From: Oryzibacter oryziterrae
GTDB taxonomy: Bacteria; Pseudomonadota; Alphaproteobacteria; Rhizobiales; Pleomorphomonadaceae
Direction: 5' to 3'
DNA: 64,000 bases
Assembly (NCBI RefSeq): GCF_021864535.1
Contig: NZ_JAKJIC010000003.1
Coordinates: forward strand, 235,941 to 299,940
In this document: one piece after another, positions 9,001 through 16,350 of the stretch
How the letters are laid out: every line of letters starts with the position of its first letter
Numbering within the stretch: position 1 is the first letter of the stretch
Position numbers and translations under genes: made by a program
Notes under the pieces: model-generated
What the model saw: the letters and a program-made list of their open reading frames with translations, nothing else
What the model was told of the DNA's origin: nothing
The model's database searches: none

Positions 9001-12000
9001 ATCTGGCGGGCGCGGCCGTCCAGCGCCTGGTCGATGGTGGCGATGCGGGTGTCGAGCGTATCGGTGAGCGAGTCGGCCTTGGTGGCGATGACGGCGGTGG
9101 CGTCGTCGAGCTTCTGGCCGACGGTGGTGTCGAAAGCGGCCAGCTGGGTGCCGAGCACGCCGGAGAAGCTGTTGGAGCGGCTGTCGAGGGCTTCGAGGAT
9201 GCCCGAGGTGCGGCTGTCCAGCGTCTCCATGATGGAGCCCGAACGGGTGTCGAACTCGCTGCCGAGACGGGCGAGACGCTCGTCCAGCAGGCCGGTGAGG
9301 CTGTCGGCGCGGCCGATGAGGGCTGCTTCGAGGGCGTCGGTGCCCTGGGCCAGCGCGGTCTGGATGGTGGCCGTGCGGGCGGTGAGTGCCGTTTCGATGC
9401 GGGCGATCTGCTCTTCGAGCGAGCCGTCGAGGGCCGAGGTGCGCGAGACGAGGCTGTCGACCAGCTCGGCGGCGCGGCCGTTGATGATCTCGTCGAGGGC
9501 CTTGAGGCGCTCGCCGAAGCTCGAGGACATGATGTCCTGACGGTCGTCCAGCAGGCTGGCGATCTGGTTGCCGGCGACCAGGATGGTCTCGGCGGCGCGC
9601 TCGCCACGGGCGTTGATGGCGCGGGCAATCTCGGCGCCGATGGTGGACAGGCGCTCGGAGAAGGCGCTGCCGGAGGCGGCCAGAATGCTCTCGACGGAGG
9701 CGGAGGCGCCGTCGATGAGTCCGCGGATCGACGTGGTGCGGTCGTCCATGAGACGAGCGATGTCGTTGCCGGTTTCGGCAAGACGGTCGGCCAGATCGGC
9801 GCCGTTGACGGTGATGGCGGTGTGCACGGTCTCGCCGGTGACGGCGAGGCGGTTGACCAGCTCGGTGCCGCGCTCGGCGATCTCCGAGGTGATGCGGGTG
9901 CCGGTCTCGTCGAGGCGGTCGGTGATCTCGCTGCCGCGGATCGACAGGTCGAGCAGCACGGTCTCGGAGGTGGAGCGCAAGGTGTCGTTGATGGTGCCAA
10001 TGCGCTCGGCGATGGCGGAGCTCATCTCCTCGGACGAACGGGAGACGCTCTCGGTGACTTCGCGGGTGCGCAGGGCCAGCTCGTCGGCGAAGTCCTTGCC
10101 GGTGCGGGCGAAGGTTTCGTCGATCTCGCGGGTGCGGATGGCGAGGTTCTCGTCGAGGGCGGCCGAACGGGTGTCGAGGGTGAAGATGATGGCGTCGGTC
10201 TGGTCGCGCAGCAGGCGCTCCAGCTGGCCGGACTTGCCCGAGAGGGCGGTCGACAGGGCCTCGGCGCGCTCGGCGAGCGTGCTGTCGAGGCTGGCAGTGC
10301 GCGACTCGAGGGTTTCGGACAAGTCCTGGACGCGCTCGGTCAGCACCTTCTCAAGGGAGTCGGTGCGGGTGAGCAGAGCGGTTTCCAGCACGGAGGCGCT
10401 GGTGGCGATGGTCGCTTCCATTTCCTGGGTGCGGTGGCCGATGGCCTGCTCGAAGGCGGCCTTCTGCTCGGCGATGGTGATGGCCAGTTCGTCGGCACGG
10501 CCGGCGATGGCGGCACCCAGCTCGTTGGTGCGAACAGCGAGGGTCTCGCTGAGCAGATCGGTCTTGCTCGACAGGGCGTCGCTGAGCTGGTCGGTCTTGT
10601 TGGCCAGCGCATCGGTGAGCAGTTCGGTCTTGCTGGCCAGGGTGTCGCTGAGCAGGTCGGTGCGGCTCAGGAGCGTGTCGCTGAGGGCGCTGGTGCGGGT
10701 TTCGATCAGGCTGCCGAGCTGGCCCGAGCGCAAGGCAAGGGTGGCTTCCAGCGCGTCGGAGCGTTCGGAGAGGACCGAGGACAGTTCCTCGGTGCGGCTG
10801 CCGAGCGTGGTGGCGATCTCCTGGGCGCGTTCACCAAGGGTGCGACCGAGCTCGAAGGTACGGATCGACAGGGTGGACGACAGCTCGTCGGAGCGCGCGG
10901 CGACGGTGGACACCAGCTCTTCGGTACGGGCCGAGAGCGTGAAGGCGAGGTCGCCGGTGCGGTCGGCGATGGCGGTCGACAGCTCGTCGGAGCGGGCCGA
11001 CAGGGTCGAAACCAGTTCCTCGGTGCGCGAGGCCAGCGTGAAGGCGAGATCGCCGGTGCCGCCGGAGAGGGCGGAGGACAGATCCTCGGTACGGCTCTTG
11101 AGCGTGGTGGCCAGTTCGTCCGACCGGCGGGCGATTTCCTCGCCGAAGGTGGAGGTGTGGGTGGCCAGCGCGACGACGAGGCGATCGCCCTGATCGGCGA
11201 GGACCTTGTTGAGTTCGTCGGCACGGCTCGACAGGGCAGCGGTGACGCTGGTGCCGGTTTCGGCCAGACGCTCGGCAATGGTGTTGCTCTGGGCGTCGAG
11301 GCTGGAGACCAGCTCGGCACCGCGCAGCGACAGCGTGTCGGTCAGATTGGTGCTGGCAGAAGCGAACTTCTCATGGAAGCCGACGGTCTCGGTTGACAGG
11401 CGCTCGGAGACGTCCTTGGCGGTGGACTCAAGGCGCGCCACATATTCGACGCCGCGCGCCGACACGGTTTCGCTGAGCGAGCGACCGGCGGCCTCGAAGG
11501 CGAGCGCCAGTTCCTCGGCCTTGGAGCCGAAGGTGCGCGTGACGGTGCGACCGGTTTCGTCGATGCGGTTGGCGAGCAGGTCGCCGGCGGTGCGCAGCTC
11601 TTCCGACAGGCTCTCGTGGGCGCCGGAAATGGCGGAGCGCGCCTTTTCGGCATTGGCGAGGACGGATTCGCGCTGGTTGACCAGCTCCTCGATCATGCCG
11701 CGGATGCGGATTTCGTTGTCGCTGTAGGAGCGTTCGAGCGAGGCGACTTCGTTGTGAACGAGCACTTCAAGCTCAGACGCGCGGGCGAGGGCGCGCTCGA
11801 TGCCGTCGCCCATGGCGGCGACTTCGCGGCGGATGGCCTGTCCGACGGAGACGATGTTTTCCTTGGCGGAGGCTTCCGGCTCGGCAAGGCGGACGGCGAC
11901 TTCCGTCAGCGAGCGGGCGGCAAGGCGCATGTCCTGGGCGCGCCAGATCATCAGGGCCATGGCCCAGATCAGCATGACCGGAGCAACGATGCCGCCGACC

Positions 12001-12398
12001 AGCGCGAAGCCGTCAGGCCGGCGCAGCAGGGCCGAGGGATCGGCGAAGAGGCTGAGATCCCCAAGGGCGAGGCGGGCGACGTAGAGGCCAGCGGCCACCC
12101 AGGCCAGAGAGAGAATCAGGGCGATCCAGAAAGGCGTGGCCGAAGGCCGGCGCTGCATCTGGTAAAGCATGGTGGCGACCGTGCGACGGTCGTCGTTGGC
12201 GGCAGGCGTGCGGGGACGCACCGAAGCCTTGCTCGGCTCGGCGACAGGCTTGGCCTCGGCTGAAGCAGGTTCGGCGAACAAGCCGGATTCCGCAGCCGGA
12301 TCGTCGGCGCCAGCACCGAACTCGATCTTCAGGGCCTCCTCGACGGCCGACAATGCGGCTTCTGCCGCCGCATCCGATGCCTTGGTGTTCTTTGCCAT
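6033..12398 (-). CDS. Giant coiled-coil membrane protein, Growth Pole Ring (GPR/RgsE)-like, apolipoprotein-type repeats
   Basis: A 2121-residue protein, close to the roughly 2115 residues of the Agrobacterium GPR protein, which forms a ring at the growth pole and is needed for rod shape. The ATG at 12398 has GAGG upstream; an upstream in-frame start at 12479 lacks this support. Residues 1-85 are acidic and Ala-rich, two membrane segments lie at about 90-112 and 130-152, and nearly all the rest is alpha-helical with an 11-residue periodicity, often of the form (S/N)(R/K)T-x-x-L-S-x-x-L-x. It lacks enzymatic motifs. About 150 residues at the C-terminus are less repetitive (around FDEIRRKYQRDSEFR) and probably form a folded domain. 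Assignment rests on length, topology and repeat type rather than an alignment. The Hpt gene lies divergently upstream. Confidence 0.85.
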   Translation of the reverse strand: MAKNTKASDAAAEAALSAVEEALKIEFGAGADDPAAESGLFAEPASAEAKPVAEPSKASVRPRTPAANDDRRTVATMLYQMQRRPSATPFWIALILSLAWVAAGLYVARLALGDLSLFADPSALLRRPDGFALVGGIVAPVMLIWAMALMIWRAQDMRLAARSLTEVAVRLAEPEASAKENIVSVGQAIRREVAAMGDGIERALARASELEVLVHNEVASLERSYSDNEIRIRGMIEELVNQRESVLANAEKARSAISGAHESLSEELRTAGDLLANRIDETGRTVTRTFGSKAEELALAFEAAGRSLSETVSARGVEYVARLESTAKDVSERLSTETVGFHEKFASASTNLTDTLSLRGAELVSSLDAQSNTIAERLAETGTSVTAALSSRADELNKVLADQGDRLVVALATHTSTFGEEIARRSDELATTLKSRTEDLSSALSGGTGDLAFTLASRTEELVSTLSARSDELSTAIADRTGDLAFTLSARTEELVSTVAARSDELSSTLSIRTFELGRTLGERAQEIATTLGSRTEELSSVLSERSDALEATLALRSGQLGSLIETRTSALSDTLLSRTDLLSDTLASKTELLTDALANKTDQLSDALSSKTDLLSETLAVRTNELGAAIAGRADELAITIAEQKAAFEQAIGHRTQEMEATIATSASVLETALLTRTDSLEKVLTERVQDLSETLESRTASLDSTLAERAEALSTALSGKSGQLERLLRDQTDAIIFTLDTRSAALDENLAIRTREIDETFARTGKDFADELALRTREVTESVSRSSEEMSSAIAERIGTINDTLRSTSETVLLDLSIRGSEITDRLDETGTRITSEIAERGTELVNRLAVTGETVHTAITVNGADLADRLAETGNDIARLMDDRTTSIRGLIDGASASVESILAASGSAFSERLSTIGAEIARAINARGERAAETILVAGNQIASLLDDRQDIMSSSFGERLKALDEIINGRAAELVDSLVSRTSALDGSLEEQIARIETALTARTATIQTALAQGTDALEAALIGRADSLTGLLDERLARLGSEFDTRSGSIMETLDSRTSGILEALDSRSNSFSGVLGTQLAAFDTTVGQKLDDATAVIATKADSLTDTLDTRIATIDQALDGRARQITETLMARTRDLAQAFSSGQSEMVDAIEGRLEAVGRSLQRKTEEFTETLADKVAEINVSLGSKVFEVAETLDSRANSLEISLTQRLSAIVDTLGSQTETAREELARALINAASVLQRESARAREELLGSVTTAAEKLHEQAALARDIVTETMQGATVELEGSSSRARDILSGLLDGVSERLANESESVRSVVISAIDGAAERLSSEGLRTSEAVSGSLSGAEDRIARLRDEARGALEELSSTITEVLSTESQKARENVYEAITAVEGRLIDESQRVRDAVIGSVDEVAGRMSMESEKARVNLVGAVDEVTDRLAGETARLRSNLIGSVEDITTRLSGETDKAAELLAAAITSATERLADATRELEAVLSERTTAATDGLNGRAEQVVDLVSSRMAELAELLDGRGAELATAFLEGTAALNNTVGGRGEEIAAQVRGAATDVLAALAENGDNVSRAIAERGQEAARSLTTVTRSLVATLEQQSGDVMQSLDATAARVQSDVTGTLEQIDVANRSLQGILDQASVNLSRLERNLSAQTGDLRTVVDRVVEDTAASSRSIADNAAALQGVSDSVLTEISRIADTFARQTQDLQSATRALSNVGASMDGVIGERQAALEQIAAVLQEKSGELAENLQGISGMIHETLSNAERRARDVGYQITRNMESTTGALTDQLQSLSGTAEQEGRKTQETIETVRDQLVAEINSSIGSAVNRFAETAEEMRKATRAVNRELEEIRADISRGILDLPEETTQHAAAMRRVVSEQIRALNELSEIVSRQAPVSKPVAAAAVSAPAPAPRSIAASLPAAPEPVRTAPRATIQPSRTTGFDFPDDRRAEAKAAPSGERTGWISDLLRRVSDDADRPAPSSRASEPARKASSTIESLNSLSVDIARAIDNDAFVDLWNRYRKGETHVFTRRLYTLQGQQTFDEIRRKYQRDSEFRVAVDRYIDHFSALYEDAAAKDPDGGLAASYLNSDTGKVYTMLAHASGKLG

Positions 12399-13094
12399 GG
12401 TCGCCTCACGTCCGCATACTTTGGAGGTTCGTGAACCGAAGAAGTTCTCCGGCCTTGAACCGAGTCCCGCGTCTTCCACCCGGCCCGGCGGTCGATCACG
12501 GATCCCAGCGCAGCACCGCCTTCGGGATCTTCCAATCCCTAGGGCTACTCAGGTCAGCATGCGCCTATCAAAATCTAATGGCACAATGGTCCCCCCGGGA
12601 CAAGGAAGGCAGGGCGGCGCAGCGAGATTGTTAACAGCCGGTTAAAAACCGTCTGCGGCTTTGAAAGGCCCCAAAAGGGCATTGGAGATCGCGCTTGTGT
12701 CGCAATCAAAGGTTGCTGGTCCCGTATGTGCCAGGTCAATTCCAGCCTTGGAAGGCTCGTGCCGGGGAAGGACTATTCGCAACAATTTGTTGATAAACAA
12801 TTGATTTTCATGTCGATCCGGATCTGCTCGTCAAACGAGTCTCCCAAAGCGGATCGGGACGATGCGACGATCTGCGCGGGTGGTCTGCCCGCAAGCAAGG
12901 GTGGACCGGCCGACCGGTAAAATTGCAGGCAAAGCGGTTTTCGCCCATTAACCATGTTTTTAGAATTTTACCATGTGGGGGCCGATCGGCGGTCCGATTT
13001 AAATCGTCATAAATGGGGCAGTGGCACCCTCAAGGCTTACCGGGGCCACGTGGAATTGGCCGCGCAGAAGCCCCGGACCGCAGGGATTGCCGTC
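12399..13094. other. Intergenic control region between GPR-like gene and Hpt gene
   Basis: About 700 bp with no convincing gene; the short frames here lack family features and ribosome-binding sites. It carries a perfect CtrA box at 12631-12645, a degenerate one (TTAA-N7-TTTA) at 12948-12962, a small palindrome CAACA-ATT-TGTTG at 12780-12792, and AT-rich stretches near 12780-12810 and 12950-13010 that suit promoters for the two divergent genes. Confidence 0.6.
12631..12645. promoter_or_regulatory. CtrA box, perfect TTAA-N7-TTAA
   Basis: TTAA at 12631-12634 and 12642-12645 separated by seven bases match the full alphaproteobacterial CtrA consensus. It lies 233 bp upstream of the GPR-like start and 450 bp upstream of the Hpt start, so the polar-growth gene is the nearer target. 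Confidence 0.6.
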
Positions 13095-13475
13095 ATGACC
13101 TCACTCCATCATCATCAGCCGACGCCGCGCAAATCCACCGCTGCCGATGAGCGTCCGGTCGATCTGGTGCATCTGGCGCGCCAGACCATGGGCAACCACG
13201 ACCTTGAACGCGAGGTGCTGCATCTCTTCCTGACTCAGTCGGAGAAGTGCATGAGCCGCCTTGGCGATTCGACCTATGCACGCCGGGCGGAAGCCGCCCA
13301 TACGCTCCTGGGTTCGGCCCGTGGAATCGGCGCCCACAAGGTTGCCAGGGCCGCCGAAGCGCTGGAGCGCGCCGCGCTGGCCGACCCGACGGCGGGCAAT
13401 GCCGAGATCGAGGCCCTGCGCGTCGAGATCGAGACGGCCAACCGTTTCATCCGCTCGCTGGTGTTCGCCGCCTGA
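13095..13475 (+). CDS. Hpt domain-containing protein
   Basis: A 126-residue cytoplasmic protein that is mostly one histidine-phosphotransfer domain. The phosphoacceptor is probably H69 in AHTLLGSARGIGA; the usual HxLKG lysine is replaced by leucine. The N-terminus carries a His/Pro-rich stretch (residues 5-13). The start is ATG 13095 with AGGGA eight bases upstream; a longer in-frame start at 12954 would add 47 residues without family resemblance. The Hpt family shuttles phosphate between response regulators and hybrid kinases. Its partner is unknown, but it is divergent from the GPR-like gene. Confidence 0.85.
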   Translation: MTSLHHHQPTPRKSTAADERPVDLVHLARQTMGNHDLEREVLHLFLTQSEKCMSRLGDSTYARRAEAAHTLLGSARGIGAHKVARAAEALERAALADPTAGNAEIEALRVEIETANRFIRSLVFAA

Positions 13476-13671
13476 TTTTCTTGCCTTATAGCTGTTCGGG
13501 TCAGTTCGACTTCGTCTGAACTGAACGGGTTTCGGCCTGACTGGCTAAAGCAAAGGCTTGACGCGGGCCGGCAAGCGTATATTTCGAGGACGTCCTGCCC
13601 GCGTGCTTTCCGGCCGATTTCGCTCGGGCGGGCCCTCCCAGTCGGCCCCTTGTTACGGTTTGCGTCGCTTC

Positions 13672-13992
13672 ATGCCCAAGATCACATTCATTTCTCACGA
13701 CGGTTCCTCCCGTGACGTGGAAACCGCCGCCGGCACCACCGTGATGGAAGCCGCCATCAAGAATCTCGTGTCAGGGATCGAAGCCGAATGCGGCGGCGCC
13801 TGCTCCTGTGCCACCTGCCATGTCTATGTGGACGAGGCCTGGGCTGCCAAGGCGGGCGAGCCGGAGGCGATGGAAGAGGACATGCTCGACTTTGCGGCGG
13901 ATGTGCGCCCGACCTCGCGCCTCTCCTGCCAGATCAAGATGTCGGCCGAGCTGGACGGCATCGTGGTGCATATCCCCGAGCGCCAGGCCTGA
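13672..13992 (+). CDS. Adrenodoxin-type [2Fe-2S] ferredoxin
   Basis: A 106-residue electron carrier. Cluster ligands follow the C-x5-C-x2-C pattern, C40, C46 and C49 in [11 protein letters not shown], with the fourth at C86 (RLSCQI). C44 is an additional cysteine in the loop. Overall order, including TVMEAA and IVVHIPERQ at the C-terminus, is that of the adrenodoxin/putidaredoxin family, which serves P450s, Fe-S assembly or other oxidoreductases. The start at 13672 has only a weak ribosome-binding site. No partner gene is nearby. Confidence 0.93.
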   Translation: MPKITFISHDGSSRDVETAAGTTVMEAAIKNLVSGIEAECGGACSCATCHVYVDEAWAAKAGEPEAMEEDMLDFAADVRPTSRLSCQIKMSAELDGIVVHIPERQA

Positions 13993-14084
13993 GATCCTGC
14001 CGGGAACAGGCTGGAGAGCCAAGGCTTTGGCTTGCGCAAGCTGGGTCTTGATATCGAGGACTGCGCCCAAACCTGCTGAGTTAT

Positions 14085-14117
14085 GAAGCCCTCTGCCGCG
14101 ACGCGACAGAGGGCTTC
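14085..14117. terminator. Hairpin terminator between convergent ferredoxin and glutamine synthetase-family genes
   Basis: An 11-bp perfect stem, GAAGCCCTCTG (14085-14095) with CAGAGGGCTTC (14107-14117), has an 11-base loop and is followed by TTG. The T-run is short, so strength is uncertain. Confidence 0.65.
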
Positions 14118-14122
14118 TTGCA

Positions 14123-15502
14123 TCAGACGTTCAGCAGCAGATACTCGCGTTCCCAGCTGGAGATGACGCGATTGTAGAGGCGCAGCTCCAGCTTCTTGAC
14201 GTCGATATAGGCCTCGACGAAGCGGGGGCCGAGCACGCGGGCCAGCGGCTCGCATTCGCCCAGTTCATAGAGCGCGTCGGACAGGTGTTCGGGCAACTCG
14301 ACGCCGAGGGTCTTGGCGTCGACCTCGACCACGGGGGCGGGCATGCGCTGCTCTTCAAGACCGATCAGACCGCAGGCGAGCGTGGTGGCCATGGCAACAT
14401 AGGGGTTGCTGTCGGCGCCGATGACGCGGTTTTCGACACGGCGCGACTCCGGTCCGGAATCGGGGACGCGCAGGCCGCAGGTGCGGTTGTCGCGGCCCCA
14501 GTGGACGTTGATCGGCGCGTCGCTTTCGAGACGGATGCGGCGGTAGCTGTTCACATTGGGGCAGAACAGGCTCATGGCCTTGGGCACATAGTGCTGCAGG
14601 CCGGCGATATAGTGCATGAGGGCGGCGGCGTCGGTGCCGTCGGCATTGGCGAAGATGTTCGCCTTGTCGGAGGTGCGCACGATCGACTGGTGGATATGGG
14701 TGGCCGAGCCCGGCATTTCCTGATGCGGCATGGCCATGAAGGTGGCGACCATGCCGTATTTGCGGGCGGCGAGGCGGGCAGTGCGCTTGAACAGGAAGGT
14801 CTGATCGGCGAGCTCGATGGGGTCGCCGTGGCGGAAGTTCATCTCGAGCTGCGCCGGGCCTGCCTCGTGGGCCATGGTGGCGATCTCGATGCGCGAGGCC
14901 TCGCAATAGTCGTACATCAGGTTGACGACGTGGTCATAGTCGTTGGCATGCTCGATGCCATAGGCCTGACGACCGCTTTCCTTGCGGCCGGAGAGACCGA
15001 TGGGGACTTCGAGCGGCAGGTCGGGGTCGTCGTTCTTGCCCGTGAGATAGAACTCGACTTCCGGCGCGACAACCGGCTTCAGACCCTTTTCGGCATAGAG
15101 GCCGAGGATGCGGCGGAGCACCGAGCGGGGCGCGAAATCCACGAGGCGACCGTCGGCGAAATAGCAGTCGCAGATCACCTGGGCGGTGGGCTCGTCATAC
15201 CAGGGAACGAGGCGCAGCGTGGTGATGTCGGGCACGCACATCACGTCGCGGTCGAGCGGGTTGACGATCTTGCTGTCCTCGGCGCTGTCGCCGGTGACCG
15301 CCTGGAAGAAGATGAACTCGGGCAGCCGGATGCCGGCGTCCAGCACGCGGATGAAATCCTCGCGCGGGACGATCTTGCCGCGCATGATTCCGTTCATGTC
15401 AGGGATGAGGCATTCGACCTCGCTGATCCGACGGTCGCGCAGCCAGTGAATGGCGTCGGCCTGGGTGTCGAAGCGGGGGGCAATATCGGCGGCGGTGGGC
15501 AT
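14123..15502 (-). CDS. Glutamine synthetase-family protein (GlnA3/PuuA-like)
   Basis: A 459-residue enzyme of the glutamine synthetase superfamily. The ATG at 15502 follows GGAG at five-base spacing. Seen in order: the N-terminal beta-grasp segment with MNGIMRGKIVP, the metal-binding glutamate in PEVEFYL, AGPAQLEMNF, the ATP/metal histidine region GSATHIHQS, the substrate-binding region ESDAPINVHWGRDNRT and ENRVIGADSNPYVAMA. The adenylylation loop typical of GlnA1 is not evident. The family ligates ammonia or amines such as polyamines to glutamate using ATP; gamma-glutamylpolyamine synthetase is a reasonable guess, but no puu neighbours are present to settle it. It is divergent from the SixA-like gene. 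Confidence 0.87.
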   Translation of the reverse strand: MPTAADIAPRFDTQADAIHWLRDRRISEVECLIPDMNGIMRGKIVPREDFIRVLDAGIRLPEFIFFQAVTGDSAEDSKIVNPLDRDVMCVPDITTLRLVPWYDEPTAQVICDCYFADGRLVDFAPRSVLRRILGLYAEKGLKPVVAPEVEFYLTGKNDDPDLPLEVPIGLSGRKESGRQAYGIEHANDYDHVVNLMYDYCEASRIEIATMAHEAGPAQLEMNFRHGDPIELADQTFLFKRTARLAARKYGMVATFMAMPHQEMPGSATHIHQSIVRTSDKANIFANADGTDAAALMHYIAGLQHYVPKAMSLFCPNVNSYRRIRLESDAPINVHWGRDNRTCGLRVPDSGPESRRVENRVIGADSNPYVAMATTLACGLIGLEEQRMPAPVVEVDAKTLGVELPEHLSDALYELGECEPLARVLGPRFVEAYIDVKKLELRLYNRVISSWEREYLLLNV

Positions 15503-15628
15503 GGAGGCTCCGGAAAGTGGGTCTGCGGCAAATGTAAAAGGCTCAATACGGCGACATCTGGATGGAAGCGCTGGAATCAACCTGTATATTCGCGAGGCTA
15601 TACCCTTTGGCTGGAGTTTCCATCCCCG

Positions 15629-16156
15629 ATGCCTCGTCTGTTTCTGCTGCGCCACGCCAAGTCGTCCTGGGCCAATCCGGGGATGGAGGATTTCGATCGG
15701 CCGCTCAACGGGCGAGGTGTCGCCTCGGTGCCGCTGATCGCGCGCTACATGGCGGAACATGATTTCCAGCCGGATCTGGTGTTGTGCTCTTCGGCACAGC
15801 GGACGCGCGAGACGTTTGCCGGATTGCTGCCGTTCCTGTCGCATGATTTCGAGGTGCGCTTTCTCGAGGCGCTCTATGAACCGACTGACGACAGCTACAT
15901 TCCGGCGCTGCGACGCCTTGGCGGATCGGCCAAGAACCTGCTGCTGATCGGGCACAATCCGACCATGCAGATGACGGCCCTGGATCTCGCCGGCGATGGG
16001 GAGGCGGAGATGGTGGCGAGCGTGACGCTGAAGTATCCGACCGCCGCCCTGGCGGTGCTCGACCTGCCGATCTCGGATTTTGCCGATATCAGGCGGCGGA
16101 TCGGGACGCTGGTTGATTATGTCTGCCCCAGAGATTTGGGACTGTCTGGCGACTGA
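15629..16156 (+). CDS. SixA-like histidine phosphatase
   Basis: A 175-residue member of the histidine-phosphatase (phosphoglycerate mutase-like) superfamily. The N-terminal catalytic motif LLRHAKSSW supplies R8 and H9, and the second histidine is H109 in IGHNP; R58 in SSAQRTRET is a likely phosphate ligand. Length and the RHAKSSW form match SixA, which removes phosphate from Hpt-type phosphohistidines, so the Hpt protein encoded 2.5 kb upstream is a possible target (inference). The start is ATG 15629; no strong ribosome-binding site is visible. Confidence 0.87.
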   Translation: MPRLFLLRHAKSSWANPGMEDFDRPLNGRGVASVPLIARYMAEHDFQPDLVLCSSAQRTRETFAGLLPFLSHDFEVRFLEALYEPTDDSYIPALRRLGGSAKNLLLIGHNPTMQMTALDLAGDGEAEMVASVTLKYPTAALAVLDLPISDFADIRRRIGTLVDYVCPRDLGLSGD

Positions 16157-16350
16157 TGCCGCCAGACTAAGTTAATTTTCGGAATATGATTTCGGGTGCA
16201 TTTTAGGGTTCTGCGCGCATCTGATTAAATCACATGGTGAATCGGAAAGTTGTCTTGCATTAACCTTTCGTGCTCTTAATATAGTTTCATAATCAACATT
16301 CAATAATCGCTCGATATCGTGCTCCCAGGTTTCTAAATGCGGGGGCATAG

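Noticed and set aside
6015..11396. 1793-codon plus-strand open frame
   Set aside because: It lies wholly opposite the GPR-like gene, is Gly/Ala/Val-rich with no domain, and results from the 33-bp repeat; the minus frame has the correct start, membrane segments and terminator.
12726..12955. Two small frames of 60-64 codons in the GPR-Hpt gap
   Set aside because: No Shine-Dalgarno, composition unlike coding sequence, and the region contains CtrA boxes and promoters.
14285..15628. Long plus-strand upstream extension of the SixA-like gene
   Set aside because: It is antisense to the glutamine synthetase-family gene; the SixA fold begins at ATG 15629.
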